Source: Geothrix sp. 21YS21S-4
GTDB lineage: Bacteria; Acidobacteriota; Holophagae; Holophagales; Holophagaceae
Direction of reading: 5' to 3'
DNA: 64,000 nt
Assembly (NCBI RefSeq): GCF_030845995.1
Contig: NZ_CP132719.1
Location: 1,426,001-1,490,000 of the forward strand
Shown here: piece by piece, positions 25,902-34,545 of the stretch
Layout of the letters: every line of letters begins with the position of its first letter
How positions within the stretch are numbered: position 1 is the stretch's first letter
Position numbers and translations under genes: made by a program
Notes under the pieces: generated by a model
What the model was told of the DNA's origin: nothing
Database searches by the model: none
Seen by the model: the letters and a program-made list of their open reading frames with translations, nothing else

Positions 25902-26369
25902 TCAGGGCAGCATCATCCACAGGGAGCCGCGCCACTCGGCGTTCCGCGGGCGCCGCGCCACGATTCCCGTGAGAGAGCCCGAACAGGCGAGTTCCAGCCG
26001 GCCGCCGGAGCGGTCCTCGAACTGGACGATGCGGGCGCGCGTCTTCTGCGTGGCGGACCAGCTGTCCGGATAGCCGCCGGGTTTGTCCCGCAGGATGCGC
26101 AGCATGTAGATTCCGCCCGTCTTCATCACCGTGAGCTGGAGCTCGAAGGGCGCGCCGGGTCCTTCGGGAACGAGCCGTCCCGTCAGGCGAATGAGCGCCG
26201 GAAGGCCGTTGCCCGCCGGCACCGCCATCACGGCGGCGGGCTCGAAGCGGTAGGCGGTTCCGTCGAGGGTGAGCGCGCCTCCGCCCCGCACGATTTCCTC
26301 CGCCTGGAAAGCCCGGGCGTCCTGGGCCGTCAGGAGGAGAAGGCAGGCCAGGGCGCGCGGGAAGTTCAT
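25902..26369 (-). CDS. hypothetical exported protein (155 aa)
   Basis: The protein starts with a Sec signal peptide (ALACLLLLTAQDARAFQA) and continues with a beta-rich sequence including LTLDGTAYRFEPAAVMAVP and KTGGIYMLRILRDKPGGYPDSW. No known family is recognised. It is divergent from the cyclophilin gene at 26426 and precedes the lipoprotein gene on the same strand by about 60 bases, so it may be the first gene of that operon. A GGAG-like sequence precedes the ATG. Confidence 0.72.
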   Translation of the reverse strand: MNFPRALACLLLLTAQDARAFQAEEIVRGGGALTLDGTAYRFEPAAVMAVPAGNGLPALIRLTGRLVPEGPGAPFELQLTVMKTGGIYMLRILRDKPGGYPDSWSATQKTRARIVQFEDRSGGRLELACSGSLTGIVARRPRNAEWRGSLWMMLP

Positions 26370-26425
26370 GCTGACTCCAGAGGGGGCGGACTCTATTCTG
26401 GTGGTTTGATGCAGAGAGGTGAACC

Positions 26426-26893
26426 ATGACCCGCGTGCTGTTCCAGACCGACAAGGGCGACATCAACCTGGAGCTTTTCCCCAAGGAAGCCCCGGGCACC
26501 GTGGCGAACTTCGTCAAGCTCATCGAATCCGGCTTCTACGACGGCCTGGCCTTCCACCGCGTGATCCCGGACTTCGTCATCCAGGGCGGCTGCCCCAACA
26601 CCAAGGCCGGCGCCTCGGGGATGCCCGGCACCGGCGGCCCCGGCTGGAAGATCAAGTGCGAGACGGCTGGTAATCCCCACCAGCACAAGCTGGGCGCCGT
26701 CTCCATGGCCCACGCCGGGAAGGATACCGGCGGCAGCCAGTTCTTCGTGGTCAACGGCGACCGCCGGAACGTAGCGCACCTGGACGGCGTCCACACCGTG
26801 TTCGGCCAGTGCGCGTCCGACGAGGACATCAAGGTCGTCCAGGCCATCAAGCCCAATGATCGGATCCTCAAAGCCACCGTGGTGGAAGCCTAG
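26426..26893 (+). CDS. ppiB: peptidyl-prolyl cis-trans isomerase (cyclophilin)
   Basis: A complete, 155-residue single-domain cyclophilin without signal peptide, so cytoplasmic. Active-site residues are seen in [13 protein letters not shown] (Arg, Phe), the GSQFFV strand and the TVFGQ strand. Family length is normal (about 160). RBS GAGAGG precedes the ATG by six bases. This is the second cyclophilin of the window; the first is the truncated one at its start. Confidence 0.94.
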   Translation: MTRVLFQTDKGDINLELFPKEAPGTVANFVKLIESGFYDGLAFHRVIPDFVIQGGCPNTKAGASGMPGTGGPGWKIKCETAGNPHQHKLGAVSMAHAGKDTGGSQFFVVNGDRRNVAHLDGVHTVFGQCASDEDIKVVQAIKPNDRILKATVVEA

Positions 26894-26918
26894 GTTTCAG
26901 TCGAAAATAGAGATGGAA

Positions 26919-26943
26919 AATCGGGCGGCCTGGCCGCCCGATT
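26919..26943. terminator. hairpin after ppiB
   Basis: A perfect inverted repeat, AATCGGGCGGCC (26919-26930) and GGCCGCCCGATT (26932-26943) around a single T, lies 25 bases after the ppiB stop codon and just before the tag ribosome binding site. The U-tract is short, so termination may be partial. Confidence 0.6.
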
Positions 26944-26961
26944 CCATATCGGGGAGGGCGC

Positions 26962-27540
26962 ATGGGCGACGGAAGACAGCGCTGCGGGTGGGCGGGCACC
27001 GATCCGCTCTATATCGCGTATCACGATGAGGAGTGGGGCGTTCCGGTCCACGACGATCGCCGGCTCTTCGAGTTCCTGATCCTGGAAGGCGCGCAGGCGG
27101 GGCTGAGCTGGATCACCGTCCTGCGGAAGCGGGAAGCCTACCGCACAGCCTTCCTGGGCTTCGATCCGGCGCGGGTGGCGGCGCTGACGGATGGCGATCT
27201 GGAGGCCCTTCTGCTGGATCCCGGGATCGTCCGGAACCGCTTGAAGGTCTTCTCCGCCCGGGACAACGCCCGCGCCTTCCTCGCGGTGCAGCGGGAGTTC
27301 GGCAGCTTCGACGCCTTCCTGTGGTCCTTCGTCGGGGGCGGTCCCCGGCTCAACCGTCCCGCGACGCTGGCGGAGGTCCCCGCGGTGTCGCCCGAAGCCG
27401 AAGCCCTCAGCAAGGCGCTCAAGAAAAGGGGATTCCGCTTCGTGGGCCCCACGATTATGTACGCCTTCATGCAGGCCGTGGGCATGGTGGATGACCACGT
27501 CTCGGACTGCTGGAGGCGGGCCGGCCGCGGCCCGCGCTAG
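26962..27540 (+). CDS. tag: DNA-3-methyladenine glycosylase I
   Basis: Tag excises 3-methyladenine in base-excision repair. The 192-residue protein has the N-terminal zinc/aromatic signature RCGWAGTDPLYIAYHDEEWGVPVHDDRRLFEFLILEGAQAGLSWITVLRKREAYR, with the catalytic Glu in EGAQAGLSW, and the C-terminal FRFVGPTIMYAFMQAVGMVDDH with the zinc histidine. A GGGGAGGG Shine-Dalgarno sits two to three bases before the ATG. It precedes metG by 21 bases. Confidence 0.95.
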   Translation: MGDGRQRCGWAGTDPLYIAYHDEEWGVPVHDDRRLFEFLILEGAQAGLSWITVLRKREAYRTAFLGFDPARVAALTDGDLEALLLDPGIVRNRLKVFSARDNARAFLAVQREFGSFDAFLWSFVGGGPRLNRPATLAEVPAVSPEAEALSKALKKRGFRFVGPTIMYAFMQAVGMVDDHVSDCWRRAGRGPR

Positions 27541-27561
27541 ACTGGAACGTCCGGAGCCGCC

Positions 27562-29466
27562 GTGTCCAAGCCCTTCTACATCACCACGCCCATCTACTAC
27601 GTCAACGACCGGCCCCACATCGGGCATACGTACACCACGGTGCTGGCGGACGTCATCGCCCGGTTCCACCGGATGCGCGGGGAGGACGTGCGCTTTCTGA
27701 CGGGCACCGACGAGCACGGCCAGAAGGTCGAGAAGGCCGCCGCGGCGCGCGGGATCACGCCCAAGCAGCTGGCCGACGAGGTGGTGGCCAATTACACCGA
27801 CCTGTGGGCGCGGATGGGGATGACCCACTTCCGGTTCATCCGCACCACGGACGAGGACCACCGCGCGCAGGTCCAGCGCCTCTTCAAGCGCCTGCTCGAC
27901 AAGGGCGACATCTACAAGGCCACCTACAAGGGCCTCTACTCGGTGAGCGACGAGGCCTACGTCACCGAGACCCAGGCCAAGGAGCTGCAGGCCCAGGGCC
28001 TGGCCCACCAACTGGTGGAGCTGGAGGAGGAGACCTACTTCTTCCGCCTCAGCGCCTACCAGGACCGACTGCTGGAGTACTACGCCGCGCATCCGGAATT
28101 CGTGCAGCCGGACTTTCGCTTCAACGAGGTCAAGCGCTTCGTGGAAGGTGGGCTCCAGGACCTGTCCATCAGCCGCACCAGCATCAGTTGGGGCATTCCT
28201 GTCCCGGGCGACGAGAAGCACGTCATCTACGTCTGGTTCGACGCCCTGCTGAACTACCTGACCGGCTGTCCCGCCAACGGCTGGCCGCCGGACCTGCAGC
28301 TGGTCGGAAAGGACATCCTCCGGTTCCACGCCGTCTACTGGCCGGCCTTCCTGATGGCCGCGGGAATGCTCCAGCCGACGACGATCCTGGCCCACGGCTG
28401 GTGGCTGATGGGCGAGGACAAGATGTCCAAGAGCAAGGGGAACGTGGTGCGGCCCGACACCCTGCTGAAGTTCGGGAACGACGCGCTCCGCTTCTACTTC
28501 ATGCGCGACATGCAGGTGGGCCACGACCGCGCCTTCGGGTTCGACGGCTTCATCGATCGTCTCAACGCGGATCTCGCCAACGGCCTGGGCAACCTCGCCT
28601 CGCGCACGTTGAGTATGATCCAGCGCTACCGTGGCGGCGTGGTCCCTCTGCCTTCGGTCCTGGACGATCTGGACCGCGAGATGGCGAAGGGCCTGTTGGA
28701 GGTCTTCCCCGAATACCTGGAGAAGGCCCGGGCCAATGACTTCCATGGCGCGCTGGACGCGCTGTGGACCTATCTGCGCGCCCTGGACGGCTACATTGTC
28801 AAGGCCGAGCCCTGGAAGCTGGCCAAGGATCCTGTCAACGACCCCAAGCTGGATGCCGTCCTGGCGATCCTCTACCGCGCGCTTCGCGCCACGGCGCTGC
28901 TCGTGGCTCCCGTGATGCCCGAACTGGCGCAGGCCCTGTGGGAGTCCCTGGGCCACGCGACGAAGGTGGCGGAGAAGACCTTCCACGGCTTCGCCCTCGA
29001 CGGTCCGGCCGTCGGTCCCATCGGCGAGCCCCGGCCCCTGTTCCAGCGCATCGACAAGGAGAAGGAAATGAGCGAGCTTGAGACCTCTGCGACCGCACCG
29101 GCCGAGGTGAAACCCGCGCTGGACGTGCCCGCGATCCGGGAGACCGTGGATGCGGACACCTTCTTCCAGGTGGACCTGCGCGTGGGCAGGATCCTCGAAG
29201 CGGAGCGCGTCCCCAAGAGCGACAAGCTCATCAAGATGAAGGTGGACATCGGCCTCGAGCAGCGCACCATCGTGGGCGGAATCGGCAAGGCCTACGAGCC
29301 CGCCGACCTGCTGGAGAAGCTGGTCGTCGTCGTGGCGAACCTGGCGCCCCGCAAGCTGATGGGCATCGAGAGCCACGGGATGCTGCTCGCCGCCAGCGAC
29401 AACGCCAGCAAGCCCTACCTGGTCGCGCCGCCGAGCGACGCCCAGCCCGGGTTCCTGGTGAAGTGA
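27562..29466 (+). CDS. metG: methionyl-tRNA synthetase with C-terminal tRNA-binding domain
   Basis: The 634-residue class I synthetase charges tRNA-Met. The HIGH signature is PHIGHTYTTVLADVIARF, the KMSKS loop is DKMSKSKGNVV, and FRLSAYQDRL follows the editing/connective region. A C-terminal EMAP/Arc1p-like domain (about residues 530-634, DTFFQVDLRVGRILEAE and LVVVVANLAPRKLMG) binds tRNA and gives dimerisation. The connective peptide has no zinc Cys pair where related enzymes have CPDCGR. It starts at a GTG (27562) with GGAG six bases upstream, and its stop overlaps the next start. Confidence 0.95.
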   Translation: MSKPFYITTPIYYVNDRPHIGHTYTTVLADVIARFHRMRGEDVRFLTGTDEHGQKVEKAAAARGITPKQLADEVVANYTDLWARMGMTHFRFIRTTDEDHRAQVQRLFKRLLDKGDIYKATYKGLYSVSDEAYVTETQAKELQAQGLAHQLVELEEETYFFRLSAYQDRLLEYYAAHPEFVQPDFRFNEVKRFVEGGLQDLSISRTSISWGIPVPGDEKHVIYVWFDALLNYLTGCPANGWPPDLQLVGKDILRFHAVYWPAFLMAAGMLQPTTILAHGWWLMGEDKMSKSKGNVVRPDTLLKFGNDALRFYFMRDMQVGHDRAFGFDGFIDRLNADLANGLGNLASRTLSMIQRYRGGVVPLPSVLDDLDREMAKGLLEVFPEYLEKARANDFHGALDALWTYLRALDGYIVKAEPWKLAKDPVNDPKLDAVLAILYRALRATALLVAPVMPELAQALWESLGHATKVAEKTFHGFALDGPAVGPIGEPRPLFQRIDKEKEMSELETSATAPAEVKPALDVPAIRETVDADTFFQVDLRVGRILEAERVPKSDKLIKMKVDIGLEQRTIVGGIGKAYEPADLLEKLVVVVANLAPRKLMGIESHGMLLAASDNASKPYLVAPPSDAQPGFLVK

Positions 29467-29804
29467 AGCGCCCGGTCTTCAGTTTCGAGGCGGAGATCCT
29501 CACGGACGCCCCTTTCGAGGTGGTGGTCGCCCGGCTGCGGAATCCCGGTTCCGACGGCTTCCGCAGCCTCCAGAGCCTTCAAGGCTGGCAGGTCCCTCTC
29601 ATGGAGGACGGCCGCTTGATCCTGCGGTGGACGAGGGCTCTGAGCGGCGCCGAGGAATCCGGCGCCCTCACCGTTTCTCCCGATCCCAAGGGGGCCCATC
29701 TGCGACTCGAAGGGCGGATGAAGGGATGGGGGAGCTTCCTGTTCTTCGGCCTGCTCCGGTGGAGGACCGACCGCCTTCTGGACCGCCTGGTGGAGGAACT
29801 GTGA
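29463..29804 (+). CDS. hypothetical protein (113 aa)
   Basis: A 113-residue cytoplasmic protein starting at a GTG that overlaps the metG stop codon (GTGA), so coupled to metG. The pattern FSFEAEILTDAPFEVVVARLRNP, then LILRWTRALSG, LRLEGRMKGWGSFLFFGLLRWRTDRLLDRLVEEL recalls a small START/SRPBCC (lipid- or ligand-binding) fold with a closing helix, but this is a guess from pattern. The next gene, arsC-like, overlaps its stop. Confidence 0.65.
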   Translation: MKRPVFSFEAEILTDAPFEVVVARLRNPGSDGFRSLQSLQGWQVPLMEDGRLILRWTRALSGAEESGALTVSPDPKGAHLRLEGRMKGWGSFLFFGLLRWRTDRLLDRLVEEL

Positions 29805-30142
29805 AGCCCGTGCTGTGGATGAAGTCGAGCTGCACCACCTGCCGGAACGCCCGCGCCAAACTGGCGGAGCTGGGGATCGACGTGGAGGTGCGGGACTACT
29901 TCAAGCGGCCCCTGGAAGCCGCGGAACTGGAAGCGCTGCTGCCTACCGATCCCGCGCCGATGCTGGGGACGAAGAGCCCCAAGTACAAGGAGCTGGGGCT
30001 GAAGGACCGGCCCCTCACCAAGGCCGAGGCCATCGCGCTGATGGTGGCGGACAACAACCTGCTCAAGCGGCCCATCCTCGTGCATCCCAAGGGCGTGGTG
30101 ATCGGCTTCGATCCCGCGGCCTACGCCGCCCTGCTTTCCTGA
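29801..30142 (+). CDS. ArsC/Spx-family protein
   Basis: The 113-residue protein has a thioredoxin-like ArsC/Spx fold: LWMKSSCTTCRNARAKL with the redox pair Cys11-X2-Cys14, IDVEVRDYF, PKYKELGLKDRPLTKAEAIALMVADNNLLKRPILV and GFDPAAY. Arsenate reductases use a single Cys plus an Arg triad, while Spx/YffB-like proteins use CxxC; the CTTC points to the Spx/YffB side. No arsenic genes are nearby. The start GTG overlaps the stop of the preceding gene. Nothing else identifies its partner. Confidence 0.8.
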   Translation: MKPVLWMKSSCTTCRNARAKLAELGIDVEVRDYFKRPLEAAELEALLPTDPAPMLGTKSPKYKELGLKDRPLTKAEAIALMVADNNLLKRPILVHPKGVVIGFDPAAYAALLS

Positions 30143-30153
30143 CGGAGCCTCCC

Positions 30154-30930
30154 ATGCGCTTCTACAGCTGGAACGTGAACGGTTTCCGGTCGGTCCTGAA
30201 GAAGGGCTTCATGGACTGGCTGGAGGTCGCGGAGCCCGACGCCCTGTCGCTCCAGGAGATCCGTTGCGAATGGGAGGAGGCCGATCTCGGCGTTCGCCGC
30301 CAGATCGAGAGCGCCTACGACGTCTGCTGGTTCCCGGCCACGAGCAAGAAGGGCTACGCCGGCGCCGCCACGCTGACCAAGAAGGAGCTGGGCTTCACCC
30401 ACACCAAAGGGCTGGGCATCGGCCACTATGACGCCGAGGGCCGGATGATCGTGTCGCGGAAGGACAACCTCGTCCTCATCGCCGGGTACTTTCCCAACGC
30501 CTCCCAGGGGCTGGTCCGCCTGCCGTTCAAGCGCGAGTTCGCCAAGGACCTCACCGCCTTCGTCGCCAAGCACCACGCCGCCGGCGACCACGTGATCCTC
30601 ACCGGCGACATGAACGTGGCGCCGGAGGAGATCGATCTGGCCCGGCCGCGGGACAACGTCAAGAATCCCGGGTTCACGCCGGAGGAGCGGGAGGACTTCA
30701 AGCTCTACCTGGGCGCGGGGCTGGTGGACGTGCTGCGGGAGCGGAATCCTGGCGTGCCCGGTCTCTACACGTGGTGGACGGCCCGCGGCGGCGCCCGGGA
30801 GCGGAACGTGGGGTGGCGGATCGACCTCTTCCTCGCCAGCCGGCCCTTGCTGGAACGAATCAAGGACGTGCGGATCCACGCGGACGTTCTGGGTTCGGAC
30901 CACTGCCCCATCAGCCTCGAACTGGACTGA
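30154..30930 (+). CDS. xthA: exodeoxyribonuclease III
   Basis: The AP endonuclease/3'-5' exonuclease of base-excision repair. The 258-residue protein has WNVNGFRSVLKKG, LSLQEIRCE (metal Glu), GYAGAATLTKK, ILTGDMNVAPEEIDLARP (Asp-Asn pair), TWWTARGGARERNVGWRIDLFLAS and the terminal LGSDHCPISLEL (catalytic His). The set is complete. The ATG at 30154 follows the ArsC-like gene by 11 bases with GGAG upstream. It ends the tag-metG operon and converges on the TPR gene. Confidence 0.95.
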   Translation: MRFYSWNVNGFRSVLKKGFMDWLEVAEPDALSLQEIRCEWEEADLGVRRQIESAYDVCWFPATSKKGYAGAATLTKKELGFTHTKGLGIGHYDAEGRMIVSRKDNLVLIAGYFPNASQGLVRLPFKREFAKDLTAFVAKHHAAGDHVILTGDMNVAPEEIDLARPRDNVKNPGFTPEEREDFKLYLGAGLVDVLRERNPGVPGLYTWWTARGGARERNVGWRIDLFLASRPLLERIKDVRIHADVLGSDHCPISLELD

Positions 30931-30949
30931 TGCCGGGAGACGGACCCAA

Positions 30950-31125
30950 GGTTTTCTTTTTACCGCCAAGACGCTAAGGACGCCAAGAAAAGCAAATCTT
31001 TTTGGGCGCCCTTCTCATACCCATAGGCGATCAAGATCAAGACTTTCCTTTCACCGCCAAGGCACCAAGAAGCTCTACCCAATGGGGATACCTTCTTGGC
31101 GCCCTTGGTGTCTTGGCGGTGATCT
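30950..31125. repeat. CGCCAAG-type intergenic repeats between convergent genes
   Basis: The segment contains two units of a degenerate ~9-base repeat (ACCGCCAAG, ACGCTAAGG, ACGCCAAGA at 30962-30990; TCACCGCCAAGGCACCAAGAAG at 31051-31072) and a longer inverted copy at 31092-31122. The last two form an imperfect hairpin with a 9-base bulge. It lies between xthA and the convergent TPR gene. Similar repeats occur at 50650-50686 and 61388-61438, both again between convergent genes. Confidence 0.75.
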
Positions 31126-31161
31126 TTCATCTTTTGAATGCAAATTGCCGGGCATAGGGAC

Positions 31162-31194
31162 AAGAAGAAGGCCCCGGATCGGGGCCTTCTTCTT
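31162..31194. terminator. bidirectional terminator
   Basis: A perfect 15-bp inverted repeat, AAGAAGAAGGCCCCG (31162-31176) and CGGGGCCTTCTTCTT (31180-31194), with a three-base loop and T-rich flanks on both strands. It lies 15 bases beyond the TPR gene's 3' end and would serve the minus gene and, less directly, xthA. Confidence 0.9.
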
Positions 31195-31209
31195 TTGGTG
31201 GGGGATGCT

Positions 31210-32229
31210 CTACTTGATCCGCCTCAGCGAGGGATCCTTCAGCATCTCCTTGGCGGTGGCGGCGTTCTTGCCGTTGGGCGCCAGCTCCAGGTACTGCTCC
31301 AGGTGGGTCTTGGTGCCCTTCAGGTTGTTGTCCCCGAATTCGACCATGGCGAGGAGGTAGTGGGCCTCGGCGTATTTGGGATCCACCTCGAGGGTCTTGT
31401 GGAACTGGGCCTTGGCTTCCTTCGTGTGCCCGGCGTTGAATGCCTCCACGCCCTTGTTGTAGATCACGTCGGGGTTGGGGCCCTGGAGAGTTTCGAGCTG
31501 CGCGGTGTACTTCTGCTCGGCGACCTTGTCCGCCTTCGCCTTGCTCACCTGGATGAGTCCGAGGAGCACCCGCTCGTCCTTGGGATTCCGCTCCAGAGCT
31601 TTCACGAGGTAGGGCTCGGCGTCTTCCTTCTTGGCGCCCGCCTGGGCCATGGTGATCCCGAGAACGCGCTCGATCTTGAGGATTTCCGGCGCCAGATCCG
31701 CTTTGGCCTGTTCGTCCTTCAGCTTGTCCTTGGCTTCCATCAGGGTCTTGTAGGCCTTTTCGATGTGGGGGAGGGCCTCGGCGTAGTTGCCCTCGTTGTA
31801 GAGGGGAATGGCCAGGTTGAAGGCTTCGCGGCCTTCCATGTCCAGGGCCGCGCCGGGATCCTCGGGGACGGCCTGACCGCCGGTGGCGGGAGCCTGGGCA
31901 CGGGCTTCGGCGGGAGTCAGGAGGGTGATGTTCTTGATGAGGACGTCGGCGAGCGGGATCTTGATGTGCTCCTTGTAGTCGACGTAGCCTTCCGCGCTTA
32001 CGGTCATATCGAACTCTTTGGGTTCGAGGCCCACCTGCAGGAAGTTGCCGCTCTTGTCGGCCATCAGATCCTTGGTCCAGTTCCGATCCGACCGCTTGAG
32101 ATTCACTTTCGCGCCAGCCAAGGGCTTGCCTTCCTTGTTGACGACTTTTCCGGAGATCCGGCCCGTCTGTTCCGCATGGATGGACATGCAGGCCGCGGGG
32201 AGCATGAGCGTGACTATGAGGCGTCGCAT
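31210..32229 (-). CDS. exported protein with carboxypeptidase-regulatory-like and TPR domains
   Basis: The 339-residue product has a signal peptide (LIVTLMLPAACMSIHAEQ), then a carboxypeptidase-regulatory-like beta domain (GRISGKVVNKEGKPLAGAKVNLKRSDRN, with a VSAEGYVDYKEHIKIPL strand pair) at about 23-105, and from about 135 a row of tetratricopeptide repeats (NLAIPLYNEGNYAEALPHIEKAYKTL, YNKGVEAFNAGHTKEAKAQFHKTLEVDPKYAEAHYLLA). Such proteins are cell-envelope scaffolds; no partner is specified. It is divergent from the DUF1844 gene. Confidence 0.85.
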   Translation of the reverse strand: MRRLIVTLMLPAACMSIHAEQTGRISGKVVNKEGKPLAGAKVNLKRSDRNWTKDLMADKSGNFLQVGLEPKEFDMTVSAEGYVDYKEHIKIPLADVLIKNITLLTPAEARAQAPATGGQAVPEDPGAALDMEGREAFNLAIPLYNEGNYAEALPHIEKAYKTLMEAKDKLKDEQAKADLAPEILKIERVLGITMAQAGAKKEDAEPYLVKALERNPKDERVLLGLIQVSKAKADKVAEQKYTAQLETLQGPNPDVIYNKGVEAFNAGHTKEAKAQFHKTLEVDPKYAEAHYLLAMVEFGDNNLKGTKTHLEQYLELAPNGKNAATAKEMLKDPSLRRIK

Positions 32230-32370
32230 GGTCTTCCTCCAAACCCATCCATCCTTCCACAGGCCGGCTTTTCCGCCGAGTGCTTTTCATCAAAAGGACC
32301 GGCCGTGCGGGAAATTCCCGGCTGTGATAGGCTTCCCGCCAGACAAGTCCTGAAAGCGTTCGAGGTAGCC

Positions 32371-32655
32371 ATGAGTCCTTCGGTACCGGAAGCCTCCCTG
32401 AAGGCTCTGATGCATCTGCTGGCGGAGCAGGCGCTCATGGCGCTGGGCGTCCCGCATCCGATGATGAAGGAAGTCCCTCCCGCAAACCCAGCGGCGGCGC
32501 GGTTCTACGTGGATCTGCTCACCGTTCTCAAGGAGAAGACCGAAGGCGCTCGCACGGAATCGGAGACCCGCGAACTGGACGATCTGTTGTACGGCCTCCG
32601 AATGCGAGTGATGGACCTGAAGCCGGCCGCGGACGTGCCCGCGGATCCGAAGTGA
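32371..32655 (+). CDS. DUF1844 protein
   Basis: A 94-residue protein of the DUF1844 type: LKALMHLLAEQALMALGV (normally FxxxxxSLxxxALxxLG), then PAAARFYVDLLTVLKEKTEGARTESETRELDDLLYGLRMRVMD, the typical I-D-x-L-x-x-L-x-x-K-T-x-G-N-L-x-x-x-E pattern. The family's function is unknown. It starts an operon with the TPR/zinc-ribbon membrane protein and the DUF4388 protein. Confidence 0.85.
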   Translation: MSPSVPEASLKALMHLLAEQALMALGVPHPMMKEVPPANPAAARFYVDLLTVLKEKTEGARTESETRELDDLLYGLRMRVMDLKPAADVPADPK

Positions 32656-32675
32656 CCGGTACCAGGAGGATCGCC

Positions 32676-34544
32676 ATGGGACTTCGGCGGGCCCTGCAAA
32701 GCGCGGTGGTGATGGTTCTGATGGCTGCCGTCGGAGCCTGGGCCGCGCCCGCGCCGCAACCGGCCGTGATAGTCCCGGTGCTCGTGGCGGACACGGGAGG
32801 GACGATTCCTGCCGTGGCCCTCAGCCACCGTGCCGTGCGGCTCTTCGCCGCGCTGTCCAAGGGGGACGCGGAGGCGGTGCGGGCCACGCAGGTGGAGATC
32901 GAGGCCCTCCGGCGAACCTATTCCGCGCTGGACGTCACGCCTCTCGTGGAGGCGGCCGCCTTCTGGGCCCGGGAGCAGGGAATCGCCGGGCGGCCCGCGG
33001 TGGGGCTGGAAGCCCTGCAGGCGGTGGAGCGGTGGGCGCCGGATCACCCCACGCTCCTGGGCACCCGGGTCATCCTGATGCGGCAGGAAGGGGTTCAGGG
33101 GTGGTTCTGGAGTTTCCCCGACGTCCTGCGGCTGACGCGCCTCCGGATGGAGCATCCGGCCCATCGCTGGCTGTGGCTGGTGCAGCACCTCGGGATGCTC
33201 CGCCTCGGCGCCACGCTCCTGATCTGGGGATGGGCGATGACCATGGCGCTGCGCTACCGCAACGTGTTCCGCCATCTCTGGGAAGATCCCCTTCGGCGGC
33301 GCGGCGTGGGTCCCGTGGTGGCGGCGCTGGTGGGCGCGGGGATCCTGGCTGCGCCGGTGATCCTGGGATTGGATCCCCTCGTCGCGGCCATGTTGTGGCT
33401 CATCCTTCTCGCGCCGTTCCTTCTGGGCGCGGAGGTCAAGGTCACCGTCTTCCTGCTGCTCCTTCAACTGGTCCATCCGGTCCTGGCGTTCATGGAGCCC
33501 TGGTCCGCGCGGGAACCCGCTCCCAGCCTCGTGACCCTCCAGCTCCAGCCCCAGGTGCGACCGGTCTCTGCGGAGACGCTCCGCTTCCTTCCGCCCGAGG
33601 ATCGGGCTTTCCTCAAGGGGTGGGCCCAGCTCCAGGATCGGGCGTGGAAGCCGGCGGAAGCCACCTTCCAGGCCCTCGTCGGCCACCACCCCGACCAGGC
33701 GGAGGTTCTGAACAACCTCGGCGTCGCCAAGTTCCAGATGGGGGACGGAGCGGGGGCGGAGCGGGCCTTCGAGGCGGCGCTCCAGAGCGGGCCGCGGATG
33801 ACGATCCTCCTCAACCAGAGCATCCTCTTCTTCAACCGGCTGGAGACCGATCTGGGCGCCTCGAAGCGCGATGCGGCCCAGGCGGCGGATCCGGGGAGCT
33901 ATGCCCGGCTGATCGCCCTCAACGACGCCCAGAAGGACATCCGCACCTATCCGATGCCGCTTCTCGACACGCCGCCGCGGCTGGAGGCTCTGGCCGACGC
34001 CGGGGGCGGGCGGAAGCGCGAGGAACTCCCCTTCAAGGAGCCCGCATTCCTCCTGGGGATGATCCTGCCGCTGGTGGGCGCCGCCGCCTTCCTGGGGCGA
34101 CTGAAGGCCAGCGTCCGCATGGCCCACCCGACGCAGTGCATCCGGTGCGGCGAGCCCTTCCACACCACCGACAGCCCCGATCCCGACGTGTGTCCCAAGT
34201 GTCATCATCTGTTCGTTCTCAGGGATGGCCTCCACACCGAGAGCCGGATCAAGAAGCTGGACGAGGTCGCCCATCACCAGCGGACCACGCGGTGGATCCA
34301 CAAGGCCCTGATCGTCCTGCTGCCGGGCTGCGATCTGGCCTTCCTCGGCGAGACGCGCGAGGGCCTCATGGAATTCGTCCCCTTCTGCCTGCTGGTGGGC
34401 ATGGTGCTGGCCACGGGGCGCTCCGTCCGCTATCCCGGCGAGATCCTCGCCGATCCCGCTTCTACCTGGCTGACGGTGGGAGCGGTCCTCGCGGGCCTGT
34501 TCTACCTCCGTTCCTGGCTGAAGCTCATCCTCAGGAGGGACTGA
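32676..34544 (+). CDS. membrane protein with TPR repeat and C-terminal zinc-ribbon/membrane module
   Basis: The 622-residue product has a signal peptide or first helix (AVVMVLMAAVGAWA), a short helical domain to about residue 140, two to three membrane segments (LGATLLIWGWAM, VVAALVGAGILAAPVILG, AAMLWLILLAPFLLG), a TPR unit (QDRAWKPAEATFQALVGHHPDQAEVLNNLGVAKFQMGDGAGAERAFEAAL), a further helix (FLLGMILPLVGAAAF), a CIRCGEPF...CPKCHHLF zinc ribbon and two C-terminal helices. I know no named family with this order. AGGAGG lies six bases before the ATG. The next gene starts one base later. Confidence 0.8.
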   Translation: MGLRRALQSAVVMVLMAAVGAWAAPAPQPAVIVPVLVADTGGTIPAVALSHRAVRLFAALSKGDAEAVRATQVEIEALRRTYSALDVTPLVEAAAFWAREQGIAGRPAVGLEALQAVERWAPDHPTLLGTRVILMRQEGVQGWFWSFPDVLRLTRLRMEHPAHRWLWLVQHLGMLRLGATLLIWGWAMTMALRYRNVFRHLWEDPLRRRGVGPVVAALVGAGILAAPVILGLDPLVAAMLWLILLAPFLLGAEVKVTVFLLLLQLVHPVLAFMEPWSAREPAPSLVTLQLQPQVRPVSAETLRFLPPEDRAFLKGWAQLQDRAWKPAEATFQALVGHHPDQAEVLNNLGVAKFQMGDGAGAERAFEAALQSGPRMTILLNQSILFFNRLETDLGASKRDAAQAADPGSYARLIALNDAQKDIRTYPMPLLDTPPRLEALADAGGGRKREELPFKEPAFLLGMILPLVGAAAFLGRLKASVRMAHPTQCIRCGEPFHTTDSPDPDVCPKCHHLFVLRDGLHTESRIKKLDEVAHHQRTTRWIHKALIVLLPGCDLAFLGETREGLMEFVPFCLLVGMVLATGRSVRYPGEILADPASTWLTVGAVLAGLFYLRSWLKLILRRD

Positions 34545-34545
34545 C

